From: Pseudomonas sp. GOM6
Lineage (GTDB): Bacteria; Pseudomonadota; Gammaproteobacteria; Pseudomonadales; Pseudomonadaceae
Reading direction: 5' to 3'
DNA: 64,000 nucleotides
NCBI RefSeq assembly: GCF_029537485.1
Contig: NZ_JARPUS010000001.1
Coordinates: forward strand, 186,001-250,000
Shown here one piece after another: positions 22,724-31,798 of this stretch. The notes beneath the pieces are model-generated. The model made no database searches, was not told the DNA's origin, and worked only from the letters and a program-made list of their open reading frames with translations. Made by a program: the position numbers and the translations under genes. Numbering within the stretch: position 1 is the first letter of the stretch; every line of letters begins with the position of its first letter.

Positions 22724-24294
22724 TCCAGCCGGACTTTCGAGAAGTCCTGGCGGCCGAACGGATTGGCCTGGTAACCCTCGACGCCCTGGCGCAGCAGGAC
22801 AAAGGCGGTGGGGTGGGCCAGTGGCAGCCATAATGCCTGCTGCTGGATGATGGTCTGGGCCTGCTGATACAGGGCCGTGCGCTGGGTCTGGTCGCTGGTG
22901 CGTTTACCCCCGGCGATCAACTGGTCCAGCTTGTCGTTGCAGTAGCGGGCGAAGTTCAGACCGGACTGCAGCGAGGCGCAGGCGAATTGTGGGGTGAGGA
23001 AATTGTCCGGGTCGCCATTGTCGCCAGCCCAGCCCATGAACAGCAGGTCATGCTCGCCGGCTTTGGCGCGGCGGATCAGTTCGCCCCATTCGATCACGCG
23101 GATCTCGGCCTGAATGCCCACTTTGGCCAAGTCGGCCTGCAGCAGTTGGGCGCCCAGGGTTGGGTTGGGGTTGAGCAGGCTGCCCGAGGGGCGGGTCCAG
23201 ATGGTGGTCTTGAAACCATTCGCGAGGCCGACTTCGGCTAGCAGCGCTTTGGCCTTGGATGGGTCGTGGGCGTAGCCGGGTAGCTCCTTGGCATAGCTCC
23301 AGGTGTTAGGTGGGTACGGGCCGTTGGCGGCGCTGGCGCTGCCTTCGAACACGGCTTGCAGGTAGCTGGCCTTGTCGAAGGCCAGGTTGATCGCCTGGCG
23401 CACCTGCGGCTTATCCAGCGGCGGATGCTGGCTGTTGAGGGCGACGAAGGCGGTCATGAAGGCCGGCGTCTCTCTGACCTGCAAGGCGTCATCCTGGCGC
23501 GCCGCCTGCACGTCCAGTGGCTTGGGCGACAGCGCGATATGGCATTCGCCACGCTTTATCTTTTGCAGACGCACGTTGGCGTCCGGGGTGATGGCGAACA
23601 CCAGGTTGTCGACGCCGGGCTTGCCGGCGAAATAGTCCGGGTTGGCCGTGTAGCGAATGACTGCATCCTTCTGGAAGCGCTTGAGTACGAAGGGGCCGGT
23701 GCCCACGGGCTGGCTGTTGAGCTTTTCCGGTGTGCCGGCGGCCAGCAGCTGGTCGGCGTATTCGGCGGAATATATAGAGGCGAACCCCATACTCAGGGTG
23801 GCGAGGAAGGTGGCGTCGGGGTGCTTGAGGACGAAGCGCACGCTCATCGGTGTAGGTGCCTCGATGCGCTCGATCAGGCTGGGCCACTGCATCGACTGGG
23901 CGTGCGGGTAGCCGCTGGTTGCCACCTTGTGCCAGGGGTGGTTCGCATCGAGCATGCGCTGGAAGCTGAACAGCACGTCGTCGGCATTCAGCTCGCGGCT
24001 CGGGGTGAACCATTCAGTGCGCTGGAACTTGACGCCGGGGCGCAGCTGGAAGGTCCAGCTCAGGCCGTCGGCGGAGGCTTCCCAGCGTTCAGCCAGGCTG
24101 GGCGCCAGCTGGCCAGCTGTGGCGTCGTAGTCCACCAGGCGGTTCATCAGTACATCGGCCGAGGCGTTGGTGGTGGTCAGGGAGTTGTACTGCACCACGT
24201 CGAAACCATCCGGACTGGCTTCGCTGCACACGCTGAGGGTGGCGGCCTGGCTCAGTAGCGGGGCGAGCAGCAGGGGTAGGGTGGCTAGGCGCAT
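22720..24294 (-). CDS. ABC transporter peptide-binding protein (SBP_bac_5)
   Basis: The 524-residue periplasmic protein has a signal peptide ([20 protein letters not shown]) and the family 5 solute-binding fold of DppA/Opp[49 protein letters not shown] and [15 protein letters not shown]. Dipeptides are the usual ligands of such orphans in Pseudomonas. GGAGGA lies six bases before the ATG at 24294. No permease or ATPase gene is next to it, so it must share a transporter encoded elsewhere. Confidence 0.88.
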   Translation of the reverse strand: MRLATLPLLLAPLLSQAATLSVCSEASPDGFDVVQYNSLTTTNASADVLMNRLVDYDATAGQLAPSLAERWEASADGLSWTFQLRPGVKFQRTEWFTPSRELNADDVLFSFQRMLDANHPWHKVATSGYPHAQSMQWPSLIERIEAPTPMSVRFVLKHPDATFLATLSMGFASIYSAEYADQLLAAGTPEKLNSQPVGTGPFVLKRFQKDAVIRYTANPDYFAGKPGVDNLVFAITPDANVRLQKIKRGECHIALSPKPLDVQAARQDDALQVRETPAFMTAFVALNSQHPPLDKPQVRQAINLAFDKASYLQAVFEGSASAANGPYPPNTWSYAKELPGYAHDPSKAKALLAEVGLANGFKTTIWTRPSGSLLNPNPTLGAQLLQADLAKVGIQAEIRVIEWGELIRRAKAGEHDLLFMGWAGDNGDPDNFLTPQFACASLQSGLNFARYCNDKLDQLIAGGKRTSDQTQRTALYQQAQTIIQQQALWLPLAHPTAFVLLRQGVEGYQANPFGRQDFSKVRLD

Positions 24295-24439
24295 CGCGAG
24301 TCCTCCGATCATCGAGAGGCCTACCCTAGACCACGATGCTGGCGCGGACAATGAAATCCGGCGACGAGCGGTCTTTCTCTCCGCGGGCCGGAACGACGCT
24401 GCTCCTGGCGCGCAGGCCTTTTCGGTTCTCTATCTGTCC

Positions 24440-24468
24440 TTGCTAGGGGGTAGGTGTTCTGGTATAAA
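24440..24468 (+). promoter_or_regulatory. rpmB promoter
   Basis: TTGCTA (24440-24445) and TATAAA (24463-24468) are separated by 17 bases, a good sigma-70 layout. The predicted leader is about 140 bases, long for a two-gene ribosomal operon, and contains competing hairpins at 24573-24596. Confidence 0.6.
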
Positions 24469-24572
24469 GCAGCGCTCTTTTCTAGGGGCCCGGCTCTGCG
24501 GTAACGCAAAACGCTGGTAAGACCTCCAAGAAACGCGGCGCTGAGCGCCAAATGACTATTGAGTTCAAGCGG

Positions 24573-24596
24573 CCAACCCATGCCGGGTTGGGCATG
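24573..24596 (+). promoter_or_regulatory. Alternative hairpins in the rpmB leader
   Basis: CCAACCC (24573-24579) can pair with GGGTTGG (24585-24591), while CATGCC (24579-24584) can instead pair with GGCATG (24591-24596). The two stems exclude each other and end 19 bases before the rpmB start codon. Confidence 0.35.
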
Positions 24597-24615
24597 TGGT
24601 TTAGAGGGCTGAGGC

Positions 24616-24852
24616 ATGTCGAGAGTCTGTCAAGTTACCGGTAAGGGTCCGGTAACCGGGAACAACATTTCCCACGCAAACAACAAAACCCGTCGTCGTT
24701 TCCTGCCGAACCTGCAGCACCATCGCTTCTGGGTCGAGTCCGAGAAGCGCTTCGTGCGTCTGCGCGTTTCCGCCAAGGGCATGCGTATCATCGACAAGCG
24801 CGGCATCGACGTAGTTCTGTCCGAACTGCGCGCTCGCGGCGAAAAGGTTTAA
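24616..24852 (+). CDS. rpmB: 50S ribosomal protein L28
   Basis: The 78-residue basic protein begins [34 protein letters not shown], the full L28 signature, and ends with [12 protein letters not shown]. It is followed by rpmG after 10 bases, the universal order. Confidence 0.98.
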   Translation: MSRVCQVTGKGPVTGNNISHANNKTRRRFLPNLQHHRFWVESEKRFVRLRVSAKGMRIIDKRGIDVVLSELRARGEKV

Positions 24853-24862
24853 GGAGTCAATC

Positions 24863-25018
24863 ATGCGTGAACTGATCCGTTTGGTGTCCAGCGCCGGTAC
24901 CGGCCACTTCTACACCACCGACAAGAACAAGCGCACCACCCCGGACAAGATCGAGATCAAGAAATACGATCCGGTCGTCCGTAAGCACGTGACTTACAAG
25001 GAAGCCAAGATCAAGTAA
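24863..25018 (+). CDS. rpmG: 50S ribosomal protein L33
   Basis: This 51-residue protein starts [21 protein letters not shown] and ends [13 protein letters not shown], matching L33. It is a form without the four zinc-binding cysteines. AAGGAG lies seven bases before its ATG. A terminator follows at 25042. Confidence 0.98.
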   Translation: MRELIRLVSSAGTGHFYTTDKNKRTTPDKIEIKKYDPVVRKHVTYKEAKIK

Positions 25019-25041
25019 TTGATCTAGCCCTTGTGCGAGAG

Positions 25042-25065
25042 AACCCGCTTCGGCGGGTTTTTTCT
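25042..25065 (+). terminator. rpmBG terminator
   Basis: AACCCGC (25042-25048) and GCGGGTT pair around TTCG and run into six T residues. Confidence 0.9.
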
Positions 25066-25086
25066 TGCCTGCGGAAAAGAGAAGGC

Positions 25087-25113
25087 AAAAAAAGGCCCGC
25101 TAATAGGCGGGCC
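25087..25113 (-). terminator. Terminator of the cupin gene
   Basis: Read on the minus strand, GGCCCGC and GCGGGCC (25094-25113) form a stem that is followed by seven T residues (25087-25093). It lies 33 bases after the cupin stop. Confidence 0.85.
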
Positions 25114-25146
25114 AACAGGGTGACGCAGGATCAAGACGTTCCGGGG

Positions 25147-25512
25147 TTACTCGGTCTTGGCTTCGAAGATCACGTAGACCTTGCGGCAAGGCTCCAGTAC
25201 TTCCCAGGTGCCCGTGAGGCCGGCAGGGATGACGAAGCGGTCGCCGGCGCGCACGGTCTTGGCATTGCCGTCGGCATCGCGAATCACCGACACGCCCTGG
25301 AGAATCTCGCAGTACTCGTGTTCTGTGTAGTTGATGGTCCACTGGCCCACAGCGCCTTCCCAGATGCCGACGTTGAACTGTCCGCACGGGCTGCCATAGT
25401 GGTTGCGTACGCTCTGCTCGGGATCGCCCTTGAGGATTTTCTCGGCGGCGGGGCGATAGTGCTCCGGCGCGCTGCCGGCGGTGGCGAAGTCGACGATCTG
25501 GTCGATGTGCAT
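25147..25512 (-). CDS. Cupin domain protein (DUF861-like)
   Basis: The 121-residue protein has a single cupin barrel: CGQFNVGIWEGAVGQWTINYTEHEYCEILQG is motif 1 with its metal ligands H and E, and AGDRFVIPAGLTGTWEVLEPCRKVYVIFE is motif 2. It resembles the Cupin_3/DUF861 group often found with polyamine or amino-sugar catabolic genes. It is divergent from kauB, and a palindrome lies in its promoter. The ATG at 25512 follows an AGGATA site. The substrate is unknown; a role in polyamine catabolism is inferred only from position. Confidence 0.8.
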   Translation of the reverse strand: MHIDQIVDFATAGSAPEHYRPAAEKILKGDPEQSVRNHYGSPCGQFNVGIWEGAVGQWTINYTEHEYCEILQGVSVIRDADGNAKTVRAGDRFVIPAGLTGTWEVLEPCRKVYVIFEAKTE

Positions 25513-25554
25513 GGCGATATCCTGTTGTTGTGAGGCAGGTTTGTGCCGCAGTCT

Positions 25555-25574
25555 ATGTTTGATAAAACGAACAT
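25555..25574. promoter_or_regulatory. Operator-like palindrome upstream of the cupin gene
   Basis: ATGTTTG (25555-25561) and CGAACAT (25568-25574) are inverted copies with one mismatch around ATAAAA. On the minus strand it lies inside a possible promoter, TTGAAT, 17 bases, TAGACT. A similar TGTT...GAACA element precedes pauR at 35766. Confidence 0.4.
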
Positions 25575-25727
25575 TCAAGGCGCGCTTCGGCGCTTGTGTC
25601 AAAAATATTGAAAATTCAGCCTGCTCTGGTTTAGTGTTGCCTGCACGAAGGCCGGCTATCGGCCTGGCAGAATAATTGACAGTGCGTGTTGTCTATTTGC
25701 CACACGCTTTCACCGAGGATCTCCCGC

Positions 25728-27221
25728 ATGACCACCCTGACCCGTGCCGACTGGGAACAGCGCGCCAAGAGCCTGCAGATTGAAGGCCGTGCCTTCATCC
25801 ATGGCGAATACACCGAGGCGGTCGCCGCTGACACCTTCGAATGCATCAGCCCGGTCGATGGCCGCCTGCTCGGTCTGGTCGCCAGCTGCGACAGCGCTGA
25901 CGCCGAACTGGCGGTCAAGGACGCCCGCGCTACTTTCGAGTCCGGCGTGTGGTCGCGCCTGGCGCCGGTCAAGCGCAAGGAGATCATGATCCGTTTCGCT
26001 GACCTGATCGACGCGCATGCCGAAGAGCTGGCGCTGCTGGAAACCCTGGACATGGGCAAGCCGATCAGCGACTCGCTGAGCGTCGACGTGCCGGCAGCTT
26101 CGCGTGCCATCCGCTGGAGCGGTGAAGCGATCGACAAGATCTACGACGAAGTGGCCGCCACTGCCCACGACGAACTGGGTCTGGTGACCCGCGAGCCGGT
26201 TGGCGTGGTCGCCGCCATCGTGCCGTGGAACTTCCCCCTGCTGATGACCTGCTGGAAGCTGGGCCCGGCCCTGTCCACCGGCAACTCGGTCATCCTCAAA
26301 CCGTCCGAGAAGTCGCCGCTGACCGGTATCCGTATTGCTCAGCTGGCCATCGAGGCTGGCATTCCGGCAGGCGTGTTCAACGTGCTGCCGGGCTTCGGCC
26401 ATACCGTGGGCAAGGCCCTGGCTCTGCATATGGACGTCGACACCCTGGTGTTCACCGGTTCGACCAAGATCGCCAAGCAGCTGATGGTCTACGCCGGCGA
26501 ATCGAACATGAAGCGCGTGTGGCTGGAAGCCGGCGGCAAGAGCCCGAACATCGTCTTCGCCGACGCCCCGGACCTGCAGGCCGCTGCCGAAGGCGCCGCT
26601 GGCGCCATCGCCTTCAACCAGGGCGAAGTGTGCACCGCCGGCTCGCGCCTGCTGGTGGAAAACTCCATCAAGGACAAGTTCGTACCGATGGTGGTCGAGG
26701 CGATCAAGGCCTGGAAGCCGGGCAACCCGCTGGACCCGGCGACCAACGTCGGTGCCCTGGTCGACACCACCCAGATGAACAATGTACTGGCCTACATCCA
26801 GGCCGGTCACGAAGACGGCGCCAAGCTGGTGGCTGGCGGCAAGCGCGTGCTGGAAGAGACCGGCGGGACCTACGTCGAGCCGACCATCTTCGACGGCGTG
26901 ACCAACGCCATGCGCATCGCCAGCGAAGAGATCTTCGGCCCGGTGCTGTCGGTCATCGGCTTTGACACCACCGAAGAAGCCGTGGCCATCGCCAACGACA
27001 CCATCTACGGTCTGGCCGCCGGCGTGTGGACCAGCAACCTGTCCAAGGCGCACCTGGTTGGCAAGGCCCTGCGTGCCGGCAGCGTGTGGATCAACCAGTA
27101 CGACATGGGCGATATGACCGCGCCGTTCGGCGGCTTCAAGCAGTCCGGCAACGGCCGCGACAAGTCGCTGCACGCCTTCGACAAGTACACCGAGATCAAG
27201 TCCACCTGGATCAAGCTGTAA
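25728..27221 (+). CDS. kauB: 4-guanidinobutyraldehyde/gamma-Glu-aminobutyraldehyde dehydrogenase KauB
   Basis: The 497-residue NAD(P)-dependent aldehyde dehydrogenase oxidises aminoaldehydes from arginine and polyamine breakdown. The family motifs are complete: VPWNFPLLMTCWK (near residue 164), FTGSTKIAKQ, LEAGGKSPNIVF with the general-base Glu, and FNQGEVCTAGSRL with the catalytic Cys near 301. The length and sequence fit Pseudomonas KauB (PuuC-like). The start at 25728 follows a GAGGATC site. It is divergent from the cupin gene and ends at a strong terminator. The exact aldehyde cannot be read from the sequence. Confidence 0.92.
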   Translation: MTTLTRADWEQRAKSLQIEGRAFIHGEYTEAVAADTFECISPVDGRLLGLVASCDSADAELAVKDARATFESGVWSRLAPVKRKEIMIRFADLIDAHAEELALLETLDMGKPISDSLSVDVPAASRAIRWSGEAIDKIYDEVAATAHDELGLVTREPVGVVAAIVPWNFPLLMTCWKLGPALSTGNSVILKPSEKSPLTGIRIAQLAIEAGIPAGVFNVLPGFGHTVGKALALHMDVDTLVFTGSTKIAKQLMVYAGESNMKRVWLEAGGKSPNIVFADAPDLQAAAEGAAGAIAFNQGEVCTAGSRLLVENSIKDKFVPMVVEAIKAWKPGNPLDPATNVGALVDTTQMNNVLAYIQAGHEDGAKLVAGGKRVLEETGGTYVEPTIFDGVTNAMRIASEEIFGPVLSVIGFDTTEEAVAIANDTIYGLAAGVWTSNLSKAHLVGKALRAGSVWINQYDMGDMTAPFGGFKQSGNGRDKSLHAFDKYTEIKSTWIKL

Positions 27222-27292
27222 GCATCGATTGACGGGCGCTGCGGCGCCTGAAGGTCCGCCCTTCGGGGCCGGCTCCCTGTGAGCCACACCTG

Positions 27293-27326
27293 CGGCCGGG
27301 TTTCCTTGGGGAAGCCCGGCCGTTTT
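27293..27326 (+). terminator. kauB terminator
   Basis: A 13-base-pair stem from CGGCCGGGTTTCC (27293-27305) and GGAAGCCCGGCCG (27310-27322), with one G-T pair, is followed by TTTT. It separates kauB from the MFS gene. Confidence 0.8.
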
Positions 27327-27350
27327 GCTTTGCCGCAAAGGATTCTGGCT

Positions 27351-28502
27351 ATGCGTTGGGGTACCTATTTCGCGGTTTGTGCCGCGGTGATCAGTATCGG
27401 TCTGGCATTGGGCGTGACCATGCCATTGGTGTCGTTGCGCCTGGAAAGCTGGGGCTATGGCAACTTCGCGATCGGTGTCATGGCGGCGACCCCGGCGATT
27501 GGCGTACTGCTCGGCGCCCTGCTGGCGGGGCGCCTGGCTGGGCGTTTTGGTACCACCCTGGTGATGCAGTTGTGTCTGCTGCTCGGTGCGGTGTCGGTGG
27601 CGCTGCTGGCGCTGGTGCAGCACTACCCGGTTTGGCTGGGGCTGCGCCTGTTCCTCGGTGTGGCGTTAACGGTGGTGTTCATCCTTGGCGAAAGCTGGAT
27701 CAACCAGTTGGCGGTGGAACAGTGGCGGGGCCGTCTGGTGGCGCTGTATGGCACGGGCTATGCGCTGAGTCAGCTCTCCGGGCCGCTGTTGCTCAGTGTG
27801 CTGGGAACCGGCAATGACCTGGGTTTCTGGACGGGTACGGGCCTGCTGATCTTCGGTTCCCTGGTGCTGCTGGGGCGCAGCGGGGCGCCCCGGGTCGATG
27901 CACATAGCGCTTCCGGGCGGGGGCTGTGGGGGTTTTGTACGCGTTTGCCGACCATCGCCTGGGCGGTGATGCTGTTCGCGGCCTTCGAGGCGATGATGCT
28001 GACTTTGCTGCCGATCTACGGCTTGCGTGAAGGCTTCACCCAGGAAGTGGCGTTGCTGATGGTCAGTGTGGTGGTGGTGGGCGATGCCGTACTGCAACTG
28101 CCGATTGGCTGGCTGGCGGACCATATGTCGCGGCGAACCCTGTTCCGCAGTTGCGGCCTGGTGCTGCTGGTTTCCAGCCTGGCAATACCACTGCTGCTGC
28201 ATACGCCACTGATCTGGCCGCTGTGGGTGCTGTTCGGGGCTAGCGCGGGCGGCCTGTTCACCTTGTCGCTGATTCTGATTGGCGAGCTGTACCGTGACGA
28301 TGAGCTGGTTCGGGCCAATGCCCATGTTTCGCAGCTCTGGGGGCTTGGTTGCCTGATTGGCCCGCTGCTCACCGGGGCGCTGAGCCAGTGGCTGACTGGG
28401 CATGCTCTGCCGCTGCTGATGGCGGTGGGTGCGGCCGTTTTTGTCTGGTTGACCTATCGACGGCCCGATATCGCGGCCGACCCTCAGGTGCAGGGCGGCT
28501 AG
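27351..28502 (+). CDS. MFS transporter
   Basis: The 383-residue protein has about 12 membrane segments and the MFS loop signature AGRLAGRFGTTLVMQ after helix 2, plus a repeat after helix 8 (GWLADHMSRRTLFR). The type is a small drug or metabolite exporter of the YcaD-like group. The start at 27351 was chosen because the frame upstream runs through the kauB terminator. Its stop overlaps that of the convergent MocR gene. It lies between kauB and a MocR regulator, but no substrate can be named. Confidence 0.85.
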   Translation: MRWGTYFAVCAAVISIGLALGVTMPLVSLRLESWGYGNFAIGVMAATPAIGVLLGALLAGRLAGRFGTTLVMQLCLLLGAVSVALLALVQHYPVWLGLRLFLGVALTVVFILGESWINQLAVEQWRGRLVALYGTGYALSQLSGPLLLSVLGTGNDLGFWTGTGLLIFGSLVLLGRSGAPRVDAHSASGRGLWGFCTRLPTIAWAVMLFAAFEAMMLTLLPIYGLREGFTQEVALLMVSVVVVGDAVLQLPIGWLADHMSRRTLFRSCGLVLLVSSLAIPLLLHTPLIWPLWVLFGASAGGLFTLSLILIGELYRDDELVRANAHVSQLWGLGCLIGPLLTGALSQWLTGHALPLLMAVGAAVFVWLTYRRPDIAADPQVQGG

Positions 28503-29917
28503 TTCGCCTTTTCCAGCAGGCGCCTGGCGGTCTCGCCGACCAGGCGCACGGCGTGTTCGATGCTGGCGTCGGGCGGCGCGGCGTAGTTCAGGCGCAGGCA
28601 GTTACGGAACTTGCCGGAGGCGGAAAAGATGCTGCCGGTGGCCACTTGCACACCCTGTGGCTGCAGCTCGCGGTTGAGACGGTGGCTGTCGAAGTGTTCG
28701 GGCAGCTCCAGCCAGAGCATGAAGCTGCCCTGCGGCTGGCTGATCTTCACTGAGTTCGGGAAGTAGCGGGTCACCCAGTCGATCATCAGGTCGCGGCCAC
28801 GCTGATACTGCGCGCGCATGCGCCGCAGGTGCGGCTCGTAGTGGCCGCCGGCGATGAACTCGGCCAGCGCCAGCTGCGGCAGCTGGGCGGTGGAGCCGGT
28901 GCCCATGTACTTCATGTGCAGCACCCGCTCGCGGTAGCGGCCGGGGGCGATCCAGCCGATGCGCAGGCCGGGCGCCAGGGTCTTGGAAAAGGAGCTGCAC
29001 AGCAGTACGCGGCCATCCTCGTCGAACGACTTGATGGTGCGCGGGCGCGGGTAGCGGTAGGCCAGCTCGCCATACACATCGTCCTCGATGATCGCCACGT
29101 CATAGCGTTGGGCCAGGGTCAGCAGGGCGCGCTTGTTGGCCTCCGGCATGATGTAGCCGAGCGGGTTGTTGCAGGTCGGGGTGAGCTGGATGGCCTTGAT
29201 CGGCCACTGCTCCAGGGCCAGCTGCAGGGCTTGCAGGTTGATGCCGGTGAGCGGGTCGCTGGGCAGTTCCAGGGCCTTCATGCCAAAGCCCTTGAGCGCC
29301 TGCATCACCCCGTGAAAGCTCGGCGAGTCCACTGCGACGATGTCGCCAGGCTCGCAGATGGCGCGGATCGCCGCCGACAGCGCTTCGTGGCAACCGGTGG
29401 TGATGACAATCTCATCGGCACCGATATGGCAGCCGGAGTCCAGCAGCAGGCGCGAGATCTGCTCGCGCAGGCCGCGGTCGCCATAGATGCTGCCGTAAGT
29501 CAGGCCGCGCAGGTCCTGGCGTCGGCTCAGGCGCGACAGCGCGCGCAGCAGAGGCTTGAGGGTCGGACTGCTGATATCCGGGCGGCCGCGGCCCAGCTGG
29601 ATCATGCGCTCGTCCGGGGCGCTGCCGATCTGTTCCAGCACCTGATCCCACTGGGAGATCTCGACCGGGCGCTGCACGGTGTGATTGACCTCGGGCAGTG
29701 CGGGGGCGTGGCGGCTGGCCGGGACGAAATAGCCGGATTTGGGGCGTGGTGTGACCAGGCCCTGATCTTCCAGTTGGCGATAGGCCTGCTGCACGGTGCT
29801 CAGACTGACGCCGTGCTCCTGGCTGAGGGCGCGTACCGAGGGCAGGCGGTCGCCGGGGCGATACAGCCCCTGTTCGATGCGCTCGCCGAGTATCTCGGCG
29901 AGATGGCGATAAAGCAT
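28499..29917 (-). CDS. MocR-type regulator, GntR wHTH fused to aminotransferase domain
   Basis: The 472-residue PLP-binding regulator has an N-terminal GntR winged helix (residues 1-75: LYRHLAEILGERIEQGLYRPGDRLPSVRALSQEHGVSLSTVQQAYRQLEDQGLV) and a C-terminal fold-type I aminotransferase domain with the PLP lysine in SSFSKTLAPGLRIGW (near 310) and CNNPLGY. Related members (GabR, PdxR, TauR) sense amino compounds through PLP. It is divergent from a DUF1127 gene across a spacer with four related 8-base boxes, the likely operator. The ligand is unknown; a polyamine or amino acid would fit the locality. Confidence 0.9.
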   Translation of the reverse strand: MLYRHLAEILGERIEQGLYRPGDRLPSVRALSQEHGVSLSTVQQAYRQLEDQGLVTPRPKSGYFVPASRHAPALPEVNHTVQRPVEISQWDQVLEQIGSAPDERMIQLGRGRPDISSPTLKPLLRALSRLSRRQDLRGLTYGSIYGDRGLREQISRLLLDSGCHIGADEIVITTGCHEALSAAIRAICEPGDIVAVDSPSFHGVMQALKGFGMKALELPSDPLTGINLQALQLALEQWPIKAIQLTPTCNNPLGYIMPEANKRALLTLAQRYDVAIIEDDVYGELAYRYPRPRTIKSFDEDGRVLLCSSFSKTLAPGLRIGWIAPGRYRERVLHMKYMGTGSTAQLPQLALAEFIAGGHYEPHLRRMRAQYQRGRDLMIDWVTRYFPNSVKISQPQGSFMLWLELPEHFDSHRLNRELQPQGVQVATGSIFSASGKFRNCLRLNYAAPPDASIEHAVRLVGETARRLLEKAN

Positions 29918-29931
29918 GTCCGGTTCCGTTG

Positions 29932-30025
29932 GCCATACAGATGCAGAGAAAAATCAGGATTCAGATGGGGTTCTATGCAATCTGTATGGCTGAAAAGACC
30001 ATTTCTTGAATCTGTATCCTGATTT
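29932..30025. promoter_or_regulatory. Four-box operator array between MocR and DUF1127 genes
   Basis: The box ATCTGTAT appears directly at 29980-29987 and 30010-30017 and inverted at 29935-29942 (ATACAGAT) and 29959-29966 (ATTCAGAT, one change). The flanks extend the symmetry: GCCATACAGAT (29932-29942) mirrors ATCTGTATGGC (29980-29990), and AAATCAGGATTCAGA (29951-29965) mirrors TCTGTATCCTGATTT (30011-30025) with one mismatch. The region spans the divergent promoters and begins 15 bases from the MocR start. Confidence 0.65.
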
Positions 30026-30075
30026 CAGCGTTCTGCATCATGGCTCTCCATCCAGGTAGCTGCAAGGAGAGAGTC

Positions 30076-30312
30076 ATGTCGCCCCCCTACGAGCGTAATG
30101 AGGAGTTGGTGCCGCAGCTTGGCGCAGGCAAGGCGAGCCTGCTGGCCAGTGCGTTGATGCTGCTGGGGCATTGGCGCGCCTTCTCCCGGCGGCTGAGTTC
30201 TCGCAGGGAGTTGCTGCGCCTGAGCGACGAGCAGCTGCGCGATATCGGCCTGACCCGGGCGCAGGCGCTCGGCGAGGCCGAGCGCCCGTTCTGGACCCTG
30301 TGGCGCGATTGA
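30076..30312 (+). CDS. DUF1127 small protein
   Basis: The 78-residue basic protein ends with the DUF1127 motif RRELLRLSDEQLRDIGLTRAQALGEAERPFW. Larger relatives of such small Arg-rich proteins bind RNA in alphaproteobacteria, but here the function is not known. AAGGAGAG lies just before the ATG at 30076. It is divergent from the MocR regulator gene and is the most likely gene controlled by it. Confidence 0.85.
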   Translation: MSPPYERNEELVPQLGAGKASLLASALMLLGHWRAFSRRLSSRRELLRLSDEQLRDIGLTRAQALGEAERPFWTLWRD

Positions 30313-30315
30313 GCG

Positions 30316-31638
30316 TCAGACCAGGCCGAGTGCTTCCTTGAGGCGATACCAGCCCATGCCCAGCGCCAGCAGTGGCGAGCGGAAGTAACGGCCGCCGGGG
30401 AAGGTCATGTGCGGCACCTTGTCGAACAGTTCGAACTGGCCGCCGCTCTGGCCGGCAATGGCCTCGGCCAGCAGTTTGCCGGCCAGGTGGGTGGCGTTGA
30501 CGCCGTGGCCGGCGTAGGCCTGGGCGTGGAACACGTTGGGCTTGTCTTTCAGGCGACCGATTTGCGGCAGGCGGTTGGCGCCGATGCCGATCATGCCGCC
30601 CCACTGGAAGTCGATGCGCACATCGGCCAGTTCCGGGAAGACTTTCAGCATTTTCGGGCGCATATAGGCGGCAATGTCTGCCGGATCGCGCCCGGAATAG
30701 TGGCAGGCACCGCCGAACAGCAGGCGGTTGTCGGCGGACAGGCGGTAATAGTCCAGTGCCACACGCTGGTCGCACAGCGCCATGTTCTGCGGGATCAGCT
30801 TGCGTGCGCGCTCCGCGCCCAGCGGCTCGGTGGCGATCACATAGCTGCCGGCCGGCAGCACCTTGCCACCCAGGGTCGGGTCGAGGCCGTTGAGGTAGGC
30901 ATTGCAGGCCAGCACCAGGTTCTTCGCCCGCACCACGCCCTGGGCGGTATGTACCTTGACCTCGGGGCCGTGGTCGATGCGAGTGACAGGCGAATGCTCG
31001 AACAGCTTCACGCCCAGCGACAGCGCGGCGGTCGCTTCGCCGAGGGCCAGATTGAGCGGGTGCAGGTGGCCGGAGCCCATGTCGATCATGCCGCCGCAGT
31101 ACTGGTTGGAGCCGACCACTTCGTGCATCTGGCCGGGTTGCAGCAGGCGCAACTCGTGGCGATAGCCCAGGCTTTCCAGTTCGGCCTTGTCTTCGGCGAA
31201 GCCTTCCAGGTGGGCCGGCTTGTTGGCCAGGTCGCAGTAGCCCCAGGTCAGGTCGCAGTCGATCTGGAACTCCTCGACGCGCTGGCGAACCATCTCCACT
31301 GCCTCCAGGCCCATCAGCTTGAGCTGACGCACGCCGTCGCTACCGATCACATTCTCGAACTGTTCGACACCATGGCCGACGCCGCGAATCAGCTGGCCGC
31401 CGTTGCGACCGCTGGCGCCCCAGCCAATCAGGTGGGCCTCCAGCAGGACGACCGACAGGCCCTTTTTGGCCAGTTCGATGGCGGTATTGAGGCCGGTGAA
31501 ACCGCCACCGACGATGCACACATCGGCGATCTGTTCGCCACTCAGGGGCGGCTGCGCCAGCTGACGGTTGACCGTGGCCGCGTAGTAGGAGGCGGCATGT
31601 TGGTCACTGTGTACGGGCTGGTTGAGCCGGGCGTTCAT
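30316..31638 (-). CDS. pauB: FAD-dependent amine oxidoreductase (gamma-glutamylpolyamine oxidase type)
   Basis: The 440-residue flavoprotein of the DAO family oxidises gamma-glutamylated polyamines or similar amines to aldehydes. The FAD-binding dinucleotide fold is at residue 40 (VCIVGGGFTGLNTAIELAKKGLSVVLLEA), followed by GWGASGRNGGQLIRG, and GYAGHGVNATHLAGKLLAEAI lies at the C terminus. It corresponds by position to the P. aeruginosa PauB4 gene, as I remember it. The aldehyde product would be the substrate of KauB. An AT-rich palindrome (31663-31675) lies 25 bases upstream of its ATG. Confidence 0.82.
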   Translation of the reverse strand: MNARLNQPVHSDQHAASYYAATVNRQLAQPPLSGEQIADVCIVGGGFTGLNTAIELAKKGLSVVLLEAHLIGWGASGRNGGQLIRGVGHGVEQFENVIGSDGVRQLKLMGLEAVEMVRQRVEEFQIDCDLTWGYCDLANKPAHLEGFAEDKAELESLGYRHELRLLQPGQMHEVVGSNQYCGGMIDMGSGHLHPLNLALGEATAALSLGVKLFEHSPVTRIDHGPEVKVHTAQGVVRAKNLVLACNAYLNGLDPTLGGKVLPAGSYVIATEPLGAERARKLIPQNMALCDQRVALDYYRLSADNRLLFGGACHYSGRDPADIAAYMRPKMLKVFPELADVRIDFQWGGMIGIGANRLPQIGRLKDKPNVFHAQAYAGHGVNATHLAGKLLAEAIAGQSGGQFELFDKVPHMTFPGGRYFRSPLLALGMGWYRLKEALGLV

Positions 31639-31658
31639 GTGCGAAATCCTGAGTGAGG

Positions 31659-31676
31659 TGTTGTTAAAATTTAACG
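31659..31676. promoter_or_regulatory. AT-rich palindrome upstream of pauB
   Basis: GTTAAA (31663-31668) and TTTAAC (31670-31675) pair perfectly around one base, within TGTTGTTAAAATTTAACG. This 18-base element matches the pauR upstream element (35766-35783) at 13 positions. It is a candidate operator. Confidence 0.4.
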
Positions 31677-31798
31677 CAGGATAAGCGCGGCCCGCGGGGC
31701 TCGCCAAGAGGCTGGCGGGAAAAACTGTTCCTCCTCTGCTCGCGGGCGAGCGCTGGAGCCCTCGAATACACTGTGCACAAGCCGTGTCGGAGCTACAC

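Noticed and set aside
25710..27623. Open frame of about 640 codons opposite kauB
   Set aside because: It overlaps a complete aldehyde dehydrogenase and a terminator and has no ribosome site; it is a by-product of base composition.
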